The translations under genes and the position numbers were made by a program. The notes under the pieces were generated by a model. That model saw only the letters and a list, made by a program, of their open reading frames with translations, was not told where the DNA came from and searched no databases. Shown here piece after piece: positions 1 to 5,150 of a stretch of 5,150 nucleotides of DNA. How positions within the stretch are numbered: position 1 is the stretch's first letter; each line of letters begins with the position of its first letter. This DNA comes from Prevotella sp. UBA2725. GTDB taxonomy: Bacteria > Bacteroidota > Bacteroidia > Bacteroidales > Bacteroidaceae. The stretch covers positions 1 through 5,150 of the forward strand of contig DEKJ01000002.1 in assembly GCA_002353825.1 (NCBI GenBank), written 5' to 3'.

Positions 1-494
1 CCCGGATAATGAACCCCAAGATATAGGCGCGAATAGCTCACAGCCACCGCAAGGAAAAGAAGGCAAGCGTGTGTAAAACGGTCCCTATAAACAAGCCAGA
101 ACCAGGTCGCCGCAGCCGTGATATTCGTGGCATGGCCCGATACAAAGCCCAAGCGTCCACCGTGATAATCGTTGACAAAGTGGAGGTAAGGGAGGAGCGA
201 AGGCTCATGGCTGGGTCTGATTCTCCCTACAAGCGGCTTGATAACTCCAGAGGATAATTGGTCCGACAGCACCATTATTGCAACCAATATAAGCAGGAAG
301 CAGCAGCGCCGTTTCCATGACCCTCCGCTTGTTCGCCAAAGGTCGATGCCTCCCGCCACGAGTACGGGAATCCATATATGACTATTCGAGACTGTATACC
401 AAAAGGTATCCATCCATCGTCCCCCGTCAAAGTTGAGCCACAGCAGCAACGTCTTGTCTACATTGTTCAGTTGCTCTAATATCTGTTCTATCAT
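1..494 (-). CDS. PAP2-family membrane phosphatase, C-terminus cut off by window edge
   Basis: My own translation of the minus strand from the ATG at 494 stays open for 164 codons to the window edge. All three PAP2 (type 2 phosphatidic acid phosphatase) signature motifs are visible. Motif 1 is KPLVGRIRP at residues 86-94. Motif 2 is SGH at 119-121, with His121 the expected general acid/base. Motif 3 begins SRLYLGVH at 155-162, with His162 the expected nucleophile; its final Asp would lie just past the edge. Hydrophobic stretches near 40-50, 64-77, 126-135 and 144-154 fit a multi-pass inner-membrane protein with the active site facing the periplasm. The family removes phosphate from lipids such as undecaprenyl diphosphate, phosphatidate or lipid A. 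Which of these is the substrate cannot be told here, so no gene symbol is given. The gene lies 61 bp downstream of the barrel gene on the same strand but has its own promoter. AAGG about 5 nt upstream of the ATG is a weak Shine-Dalgarno-like match. Family and frame are secure; the specific function is not. Confidence 0.93.
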   Translation of the reverse strand, partial: MIEQILEQLNNVDKTLLLWLNFDGGRWMDTFWYTVSNSHIWIPVLVAGGIDLWRTSGGSWKRRCCFLLILVAIMVLSDQLSSGVIKPLVGRIRPSHEPSLLPYLHFVNDYHGGRLGFVSGHATNITAAATWFWLVYRDRFTHACLLFLAVAVSYSRLYLGVHYP

Positions 495-517
495 TTGCCT
501 TATTCTGTTTTCGTCGG

Positions 518-525
518 CAAAGATA
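518..525 (-). promoter_or_regulatory. Bacteroidota -7 box of the PAP2 gene
   Basis: On the minus strand this octamer reads TATCTTTG, a full match to the Bacteroidota -7 consensus TAnnTTTG. Transcription would start near 514, giving a leader of about 20 nt before the ATG at 494. No convincing -33 TTTG is seen at 19-21 bp; the nearest candidate is TTTC at 541-544, only 15 bp away. The promoter may therefore be weak or need an activator. It lies immediately after the stop of the barrel gene, which suggests PAP2 can be expressed independently. Confidence 0.6.
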
Positions 526-528
526 GGA

Positions 529-539
529 CCCAACTTGGG
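529..539. repeat. Short palindrome in the PAP2 promoter
   Basis: CCCAA and TTGGG form a perfect 5-bp inverted repeat around a single central base. It sits just upstream of the -7 box of the PAP2 gene, within the core promoter. The one-base centre and the lack of a following T-run argue against a transcription terminator for the barrel gene. An operator is possible but unproven, and a repeat this short can arise by chance. Confidence 0.25.
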
Positions 540-555
540 AGAAATTTAGGATTTT

Positions 556-2643
556 TCAAAATCTCGACGTATCCACGCCCTCGTGTTTCTGCTCTTTGTA
601 GTTACCGAACTTATAAGTGAAATTGATACCCAACTCGCGGTAGGTAGAGAAATGCATAGCGAGATGCTGATTGGCATAATCGATGGTCGGTGTGATGCTG
701 CTGCTCTCAAAGAGGTCATTGCAGTAGAGACGAAGAACGGCATGCTTGCGCGCAAACGTCCATCGCAAACTCATGTCAAGACGCTGACAACCGCTGAGGT
801 CATAGATGGCCTGAATGGCTCGTGTCTGCACCTTTCCTGTGAGGTTAAGGGTGATATCCGGCTTCTTGCTCAGTGTGAATGTATTGTCAAGTAGTCCGAC
901 GAAGACAAAGCGGTGCCGGTTGATGGCCAACGTGAAGTAACTGTCATCCTTCTCCTGCATATACATACCAATAGCCGTCGGGCGCAGATTCCACCATGAG
1001 CCTATTTGGAAAGGAGCTGTCAGTTGAATTCCAACCTGCCGGTGAAAGTCGAAGTTCTGATACTGATAAGTGATAGCAAGACGGTCACTGCGCAGATACG
1101 GACTCTGTACAAAATAGTTGTTCGTATAGTTATAGAACAGCACGGCTTGATACTTTCCCCTCAACAGATACACGAGGTGGGCATTGTAAGAGTCGGATGG
1201 CTTGATATTCGGATTACCTGTGATCTCATCATAACCGCCATTGCTATAGCTCGTGAAGTTCGTCATCTCCCAATAGGATGGATAGCTGCGGTCATAGCTC
1301 AATCCGAACTGCAGCATCTGACCCGCCGCAGGCATCCACGTCAGATTGAAAGTAGGATAGACTGTCCACTTACTCCAAACCGGCGAATGATAATATTCTG
1401 CAGCTACAGAACCTTCCAAAGACAACGCAGAACCGAAACGCTTGCTGCCTCCAACATAAAAATTCACATCATCCTCACGCTGCCGCGTCCGTTCATCCAT
1501 AGGATTAGCCCCCGTAGTGTTCTCTTTCTCCACATATTGCTGAGAGGTATGATTGATGCTCAGGTTATAAACAGCACCATAGTTGATGCCCCACCCTTTG
1601 CCTAAACTCTGTTCCTCAGCAAGGAAGAACTTCCAACGGTTCACACGCTGATTGTCATCCACTTGATAGTTCATCGTTCCCGTAGGGAGCAAGCCCCGCA
1701 GCTGCTGATGCTCCGGAGTAGCATAATAAGTCATCTCAGCTCCGAGCTTCAGGCCAATGGGTAACTGATAGTCAAGGCGAACATCATGGAGCCAACTGTG
1801 ATTGCGAATATCGTTGCTGCCTTCGACGTTTCCGTTATTCTGTGTCCAACCCTTTCCATGTTTGTATGCCGCAGTATAGACAAGGCTCAGACTGTGATTG
1901 TCTGAAAAACGATAGTCGAGGCCGAACCTGAGGTCGTCACCATAGTCATGACTTCGGTTCATCTGCGCAGAGGTAATGTCATATACTGAACCGTTGTCGA
2001 GCGTCTGATGCGTCTCTTCATCACGTTTACTGAAAGACCGTCCATGGTGATGGGCAACCATCATGTCTACGGACAGTTTCTTCTTTTTATACAACAAGGT
2101 GGCGCGCTCCTCAAAGCTTTCGTCATGCTCCTGACGATAGGTCAAACCAGCCTCTCCCGTGAGCGGAGCACCGTCAGCGTTCCCATGCCGAAGCACGATA
2201 TTGATGACTGCACCCCGCACTTGCATCCGCGCCGGAGCATTGTACATCACTTCCACCTTCGCTATCTTTGAGGCTGGCATCGACTTCAGCAATGCCATAA
2301 GCTCATCCTCGGTCATTGTCGACACTTTCCCATCGAGCACCACAGTGACGCTCATGCCGCCAAGCGTGAGTTTATCGTTCATCTCTACGACGCCCGGGAG
2401 ATATTTCAACGCATCATATACGTTGTCAGCAGCTTTCTTCTCAATGAGCCGAGGCAAATCATAAGTGATCGTGCTTCCCTGAACGCGCGCGATAGGTCGC
2501 TCACCCCTGACGACAAACTCGGGGAGGTCATGGACGACACGCTCCATGTCGAGCGTGTCCGTGCTTACTGTGTCTTTCTTTTCCTGTGCCTCAACCGGAA
2601 GAACGGTAAGTAGCAGGGAGAATAATAAAAAATGTTGCGTCAT
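556..2643 (-). CDS. TonB-dependent-receptor-like outer-membrane beta-barrel protein
   Basis: The protein has 695 residues and an outer-membrane location is expected. Residues 1-19 are a signal peptide (short polar start, FLLFSLLLTVL core, likely cut after VEA before Gln20), with no lipobox Cys. Residues about 50-152 resemble the TonB-receptor plug, with AADNVYDALKYLPGV at 71-85, VVLDGK at 101-106 and a VEVMYNAPARM stretch at 130-140. From about 160 to the end, alternating aromatic/polar strands (for example LRFGLDYRFSD and LGAEMTYYA) fit a large barrel. The C-terminus FGNYKEQKHEGVDTSRF is typical of the Bacteroidota 'outer membrane beta-barrel family' (OMP_b-brl_3 type). Unlike many relatives it lacks an N-terminal carboxypeptidase-regulatory-like domain, and no clear TonB box is visible. 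No SusD partner is adjacent, so glycan import in the Sus style is not supported. The ligand is unknown. It is divergent from a two-component system, which may control it. The start is fixed by the signal peptide and by a promoter 16 nt upstream. Confidence 0.92.
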   Translation of the reverse strand: MTQHFLLFSLLLTVLPVEAQEKKDTVSTDTLDMERVVHDLPEFVVRGERPIARVQGSTITYDLPRLIEKKAADNVYDALKYLPGVVEMNDKLTLGGMSVTVVLDGKVSTMTEDELMALLKSMPASKIAKVEVMYNAPARMQVRGAVINIVLRHGNADGAPLTGEAGLTYRQEHDESFEERATLLYKKKKLSVDMMVAHHHGRSFSKRDEETHQTLDNGSVYDITSAQMNRSHDYGDDLRFGLDYRFSDNHSLSLVYTAAYKHGKGWTQNNGNVEGSNDIRNHSWLHDVRLDYQLPIGLKLGAEMTYYATPEHQQLRGLLPTGTMNYQVDDNQRVNRWKFFLAEEQSLGKGWGINYGAVYNLSINHTSQQYVEKENTTGANPMDERTRQREDDVNFYVGGSKRFGSALSLEGSVAAEYYHSPVWSKWTVYPTFNLTWMPAAGQMLQFGLSYDRSYPSYWEMTNFTSYSNGGYDEITGNPNIKPSDSYNAHLVYLLRGKYQAVLFYNYTNNYFVQSPYLRSDRLAITYQYQNFDFHRQVGIQLTAPFQIGSWWNLRPTAIGMYMQEKDDSYFTLAINRHRFVFVGLLDNTFTLSKKPDITLNLTGKVQTRAIQAIYDLSGCQRLDMSLRWTFARKHAVLRLYCNDLFESSSITPTIDYANQHLAMHFSTYRELGINFTYKFGNYKEQKHEGVDTSRF
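2240..2270 (+). promoter_or_regulatory. Possible antisense promoter inside the barrel gene
   Basis: The plus strand carries TTGT (2240-2243), a 19-bp spacer and TATCTTTG (2263-2270). This is the same spacing and the same -7 octamer as the kinase promoter. A transcript starting near 2274 would run antisense over the first 370 bp of the barrel coding sequence and its start. The bases also encode a plug segment on the other strand, so a chance match is quite possible. Confidence 0.25.
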
Positions 2644-2662
2644 AACGTATTTATTTTCTCTG

Positions 2663-2694
2663 CAAAATTACACAAGATAAAAACAGAAGAGAAA
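2663..2694 (-). promoter_or_regulatory. Promoter of the barrel gene
   Basis: On the minus strand a -7 box TAATTTTG (2670 down to 2663) matches TAnnTTTG. A -33-like TTTC (2694 down to 2691) lies 20 bp upstream. The predicted start near 2659 gives a leader of about 16 nt, which is A-rich just before the ATG, as is usual in Bacteroidota. The -33 element is only a partial match, consistent with possible dependence on an activator bound upstream in the shared divergent region. Confidence 0.6.
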
Positions 2695-2702
2695 CAAGGC
2701 TG

Positions 2703-2741
2703 CTTACCAAGGCTTAACAGAAGTGTTATTTAGTCTTACCA
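2703..2741. promoter_or_regulatory. Phased CTTAMCA repeats, candidate response-regulator binding site
   Basis: CTTACCA occurs at 2703-2709 and again at 2735-2741, and CTTAACA occurs at 2713-2719. The start-to-start spacings are 10 and 22 bp, which places all three copies on about the same face of the helix. OmpR/PhoB-family regulators characteristically bind tandem direct repeats with 10-11 bp periodicity, and such a regulator is encoded in the adjacent operon. The outer copies end 5 bp from the kinase -33 element and begin 8 bp beyond the barrel -33 element, positions suited to activating both promoters. The assignment is inferred from spacing alone. Confidence 0.4.
2715..2728. repeat. Inverted repeat TAACA-N4-TGTTA midway between divergent promoters
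   Basis: This is a perfect 5-bp inverted repeat with a 4-bp centre. Its midpoint lies about 58 bp upstream of the predicted kinase transcription start and about 62 bp upstream of that of the barrel gene, so it is almost equidistant from both. It overlaps the middle CTTAMCA repeat, so it may be an alternative reading of one site. The arms are short. Confidence 0.3.
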
Positions 2742-2745
2742 TCCC

Positions 2746-2776
2746 TTGCTGACCTCATAATAAAGCCGTATCTTTG
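2746..2776 (+). promoter_or_regulatory. Promoter of the kinase-regulator operon
   Basis: TTGC (2746-2749), a 19-bp spacer and TATCTTTG (2769-2776) make a good Bacteroidota promoter. In this promoter class the start lies about 4 nt past the final G, here near 2780, which leaves about 3 nt before the ATG at 2783. The in-frame TTG at 2774 lies inside the -7 box and would be upstream of the transcript, so it is rejected as the start codon. Confidence 0.65.
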
Positions 2777-2782
2777 CGAACG

Positions 2783-4219
2783 ATGAACAATTCTATCCGA
2801 CATATCGCTATTCTTGTGATGATCGCTTTGACCATCATCATCGGTTACCAAGCCTACTGGCTCATGGGCCTCTACAGCACCATGAACCGGAAACTGCACT
2901 CCGACATCCAGGAGGCCATGCGAAAAGCCGATTATGAAGAGATTGACACTCGTATCAAAAAGCTCCGCCGCCAGAAAGACTACAAGACGACCACGTTCAT
3001 GCTCTATTATAAGAAGAATAAAGGGTGGTCGGAAGCCCGGAAGAGTCTCTCTTTGGGAAGTGAGCGTATAGATGAGCAGGAGCCCATGCCGACGGGAGGT
3101 CTGGAGGAGGCACTGCGCACGCGCAATGGAGTGGATTCTATTGGACTCTTCATTCAGCGCGCCCTCCACTCTGCCGTCGATGGGGTTTCCGAGGTCAATG
3201 TCCGGGAGTATGACCGCTGTCTGACGCGAGAATTAGCAAAGATTGGCATCACGAGTCCTCATCAACTACTGTACATCTATCGGCGCAAGACAGATCTTAA
3301 CAATCCTGTGCGCCAGGACACAATCATGACAATCGGCAAGCCCGTGCAAGGCTCTCATGAGACATTCAACTATTCACTGGAAATCGTGCTCCCCATCTCC
3401 TATCGGCTCATTCTCCCTACGACAAGTACAATTGTACTGCGACAGATGGCAGGCATACTCTTCACCTCCATAACCATCATGCTGCTTCTCCTCTTCGTCT
3501 TCCTCTATCTCATTCACGTCATTCGGGAAGAAAAGAGTCTCGACGAGATGAAGAGCGACTTCACAAACAACATCACTCATGAGTTGAAGACACCCATCGC
3601 TGTGGCTTATGCCGCCAATGATGCGCTGCTGAACTTCCACATTGTGCAAGATCCCGTGAAAACGGAGAAATACTTGAAGATTGAGCAAGACCAGTTGAAT
3701 AAACTCAGCGGTCTCGTCGAAGAAATTCTTTCTATGAGCATGGAGCGAAGAAAGACGCTGAAAATAAACAAGGAGGACATCGAACTGAGGGCTTTGGTAG
3801 AAGACCTCTGTGCAGAACAGAAGTTAAAAGCCAATAAGCCTGTCAACATTATGATTGACATTCCCGACGGCCTTACACTATATACGGATGGCACTCATCT
3901 CAGACATATTCTGTCTAACCTCCTTGACAACGCTATCAAATATTCCGGCCCAAAGGCGGATATAACTTTGATGGCCCGGAAGACTGCTGACGGTACTAAT
4001 ATCAGTGTCAGCGACCACGGCATCGGATTGACGGAGCGGGAGCAACGCTATATCTTTGACAAGTTCTACCGCGTGCCTCATGGGGACCGGCAGGATGTGA
4101 AAGGCTATGGACTGGGGCTCTATTTCGTTAAGACGATGATGGAGCGTCTCGGAGGTACCGTCACGGTGAAGAGCGCACCGGGCAAAGGTTCAACATTCAA
4201 TCTGCATTTCGATGGATAA
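2783..4219 (+). CDS. Membrane sensor histidine kinase of a two-component system
   Basis: The product has 478 residues from the ATG at 2783. One membrane helix lies at about 7-28 (IAILVMIALTIIIGYQAYWL) and a second at about 224-247. They enclose a periplasmic sensor region of about 190 residues containing YDRCLTRELAKIGITSP near 143-159, a pattern I associate with sensor domains of Bacteroidota kinases. The cytoplasmic part has the HisKA H-box HELKTP with phospho-accepting His266. The HATPase_c boxes follow: N box SNLLDNAIKYS (378-388), G1 DHGIG (411-415), F box IFDKFYR (424-430) and G2 GYGLGLY (441-447). All key residues are intact, so it should be an active kinase. Only about 19 residues separate the second helix from the H-box, so there is no room for a HAMP domain. 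Arg6 and His7 before helix 1 support this start. It overlaps the regulator gene by 8 bp. The layout resembles RprX of Bacteroides, but orthology cannot be judged here, and the signal is unknown. Confidence 0.95.
   Translation: MNNSIRHIAILVMIALTIIIGYQAYWLMGLYSTMNRKLHSDIQEAMRKADYEEIDTRIKKLRRQKDYKTTTFMLYYKKNKGWSEARKSLSLGSERIDEQEPMPTGGLEEALRTRNGVDSIGLFIQRALHSAVDGVSEVNVREYDRCLTRELAKIGITSPHQLLYIYRRKTDLNNPVRQDTIMTIGKPVQGSHETFNYSLEIVLPISYRLILPTTSTIVLRQMAGILFTSITIMLLLLFVFLYLIHVIREEKSLDEMKSDFTNNITHELKTPIAVAYAANDALLNFHIVQDPVKTEKYLKIEQDQLNKLSGLVEEILSMSMERRKTLKINKEDIELRALVEDLCAEQKLKANKPVNIMIDIPDGLTLYTDGTHLRHILSNLLDNAIKYSGPKADITLMARKTADGTNISVSDHGIGLTEREQRYIFDKFYRVPHGDRQDVKGYGLGLYFVKTMMERLGGTVTVKSAPGKGSTFNLHFDG
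4028..4058 (+). promoter_or_regulatory. Possible internal promoter for the response regulator
   Basis: TTGA (4028-4031), a 19-bp spacer and TATCTTTG (4051-4058) lie within the kinase coding sequence. Spacing and -7 octamer are identical to the operon promoter. A start near 4062 would give the regulator a separate transcript with a leader of about 150 nt. The -7 match falls on codons of the conserved F box (Tyr-Ile-Phe-Asp), so protein constraint alone could produce it. Confidence 0.28.
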
Positions 4220-4919
4220 GATACAAGTTCTACTCGTCGAGGATGAAAGAACCCTCGCCATGATCATCAAGGATACTCTGGAGGCTCAGGGCTTCAGCAT
4301 CGCCATTGCCGGGGATGGAGAGGAAGGATTGCGCCGCTTCGCTGCGCATCGTCCCGACATCGTTGTGGCTGACGTAATGATGCCAAGGATGGACGGTTTC
4401 GAGATGGTACGGCGCATCCGAAAACAAGACCGTCTTGTACCCGTCCTCTTTCTGACAGCCCGCACAGCCGTCAACGATGTTGTAGAAGGGTTCCATAACG
4501 GTGGCGACGACTATCTGAAGAAGCCCTTCGGTATGCAGGAGCTCATCGTACGCATCAATGCCCTCGTAGCACGCGCACGGAGATATGATCCTACTGCGAC
4601 TTCGCCTGACAAGGAGGCGAATCACGAGACATTGGCCATCGGCCGTTACCACTTGGATGTCTATACCCAGCAACTGAGCATTGATAAACGAACCATAGAA
4701 CTCTCTCACCGCGAAACACAGCTCCTGCGTATGCTCGCCGAGCATCCTGGCGAAGTGGTAGAGTCGCGCCGCATTCTTCTTGATCTCTGGGGTGACGACA
4801 GTTTCTTCAACAGCCGCAGTCTCCAAGTCTTCATCACCAAGCTCCGACATAAACTCTCCCTCGACGAGAACATTCAGATTATCAACGTGAGAGGGATAGG
4901 ATACAGATTAATCGTTTAA
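4212..4919 (+). CDS. OmpR/PhoB-family response regulator
   Basis: The protein has 235 residues, a normal length for the family. The receiver domain spans about 4-120. It shows the acidic pocket E10-D11, phospho-accepting Asp54 in VVADVMMPRMDGFE, Thr82 in LFLTAR and Lys104 in LKKPFG. A short linker rich in Pro, Thr and Ser (about 124-138) leads to a winged-helix DNA-binding domain at about 140-235, with a recognition helix near 202-215 (RSLQVFITKLRHKL) and the closing hairpin VRGIGYRLIV. All phosphorylation residues are present. Its start overlaps the kinase stop by 8 bp (ATGGATAA), implying translational coupling and that the kinase is its partner. It is likely to bind direct repeats, and the phased repeats upstream of the operon are the obvious candidate. 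Similar in size and layout to RprY of Bacteroides, but no symbol is assigned because orthology was not tested. Confidence 0.96.
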   Translation: MDKIQVLLVEDERTLAMIIKDTLEAQGFSIAIAGDGEEGLRRFAAHRPDIVVADVMMPRMDGFEMVRRIRKQDRLVPVLFLTARTAVNDVVEGFHNGGDDYLKKPFGMQELIVRINALVARARRYDPTATSPDKEANHETLAIGRYHLDVYTQQLSIDKRTIELSHRETQLLRMLAEHPGEVVESRRILLDLWGDDSFFNSRSLQVFITKLRHKLSLDENIQIINVRGIGYRLIV

Positions 4920-4930
4920 TCATCATATTG

Positions 4931-4944
4931 TAAAAACAAAAATC
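4931..4944 (+). promoter_or_regulatory. A-rich translation leader of the TPR gene
   Basis: The 14 bases before the ATG at 4945 are almost all A, with no Shine-Dalgarno sequence. This A-rich type of leader is common in Bacteroidota and supports the chosen start. No TAnnTTTG box lies in the 25-bp gap after the regulator stop, so this gene is probably co-transcribed with the two-component genes. Confidence 0.45.
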
Positions 4945-5150
4945 ATGAAACAAATACTCTTTCTTATCATATTGCTCTCCTCCGTCTCCATTGCTCATGC
5001 CGATGATATTCACAAGGGTGACTCATGCCTTGCAGCTTACGACCTCTCAGGAGCTCTCAAATATTATGAGGCTATTTTAAAGAGAAAACCTACAACTGCC
5101 GTGAAAATGAAGATTGCAGAATGCCTCTATCGGCAACACAACTATGCCCG
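4945..5150 (+). CDS. Exported TPR-like protein, N-terminal part only
   Basis: The frame is open for 68 codons from the ATG to the window edge. Residues 1-19 form a clear signal peptide: Lys2, a hydrophobic core ILFLIILLSSVSI, and a cleavage motif AHA before Asp20. The mature part begins with a helix pair at about 24-67 that fits a tetratricopeptide repeat, with YDLSGALKYYEAILKRKP as helix A/B and the closing Pro, followed by the start of a second repeat-like helix (MKIAECLYRQHNYA). The product is therefore probably a periplasmic or envelope protein-interaction scaffold. It starts 25 bp after the response regulator and reads in the same direction, so it likely belongs to the operon. Its full domain content, for example an OmpA-like tail, is unknown because most of the gene lies outside the window. 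Confidence 0.8.
   Translation, partial: MKQILFLIILLSSVSIAHADDIHKGDSCLAAYDLSGALKYYEAILKRKPTTAVKMKIAECLYRQHNYA

Noticed and set aside
69..257. 62-codon plus-strand frame opposite the PAP2 gene
   Set aside because: The minus strand here carries all three PAP2 motifs in one frame, so the plus-strand frame is a shadow.
529..555. Rho-independent terminator after the barrel gene
   Set aside because: The only inverted repeat has a one-base centre and short arms and is not followed by a T-run on the minus strand.
1006..1605. 199-codon open frame on the plus strand opposite the barrel gene
   Set aside because: It is antisense to an intact barrel-coding frame, has no recognisable protein features and no promoter or leader of its own.
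2726..3169. 147-codon minus-strand frame crossing the divergent promoters and the kinase start
   Set aside because: It would overlap the promoters and the kinase N-terminus, and its translation has no family character.
4230..4850. 206-codon open frame on the minus strand opposite the response regulator
   Set aside because: It lies entirely antisense to a clearly conserved two-domain regulator, shows no domain or signal sequence, and is explained by codon usage of the real gene.
4922..4974. Nine-base direct repeat ATCATATTG (4922-4930 and 4966-4974)
   Set aside because: One copy lies in the signal-peptide codons, the sequence is AT-rich and short, and spacing and position suggest no function.
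1..5150. CRISPR array, tRNA, rRNA, riboswitch, insertion sequence or attachment site
   Set aside because: No regularly spaced long repeats, tRNA cloverleaf, transposase frame, terminal inverted repeats or structured leader could be seen by eye; almost all of the window is protein-coding.

Overview
The window reads as chromosomal DNA of a Bacteroidota bacterium, most likely a Prevotella-like member of the order Bacteroidales. Three observations support this. Promoters match the Bacteroidota form (a TTG-type -33 element about 19-20 bp from TAnnTTTG) instead of -35/-10 boxes. Leaders are A-rich with little Shine-Dalgarno character. The outer-membrane protein is of the Bacteroidota plug-plus-barrel type whose C-terminus ends in VDTSRF. 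No rRNA, tRNA, CRISPR array, insertion sequence or phage gene is visible.

Layout, left to right. A membrane PAP2-family phosphatase gene on the minus strand (1-494) runs off the left edge; it has its own -7 box (518-525). Next, also on the minus strand, is a complete 695-residue TonB-receptor-like outer-membrane beta-barrel protein (556-2643). A 139-bp divergent intergenic region (2644-2782) follows. It holds back-to-back promoters and, between them, a cluster of phased CTTAMCA repeats and a small palindrome. Rightward from there runs an operon of a membrane sensor histidine kinase (2783-4219), an OmpR-type response regulator (4212-4919, overlapping the kinase by 8 bp) and the start of a secreted TPR-type protein (4945 to the right edge).

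How the parts may work together (inference). The kinase senses a periplasmic or envelope cue through a domain of about 190 residues and phosphorylates Asp54 of the regulator. The regulator could bind the shared intergenic region, controlling its own operon and the divergent barrel gene. The exported TPR protein at the operon's end may be part of the signal or the output. The promoter geometry places the kinase transcription start only about 3 nt from its ATG, so its mRNA may be nearly leaderless, unlike the other two promoters in the window. Two further good promoter matches lie inside genes (2240-2270, antisense to the barrel gene; 4028-4058, inside the kinase gene). They are tentative.

Most of the window is a recognisable, ordinary type of Bacteroidales locus. 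The regulatory geometry is the most interesting part; no clearly new enzymatic or defence system is visible.
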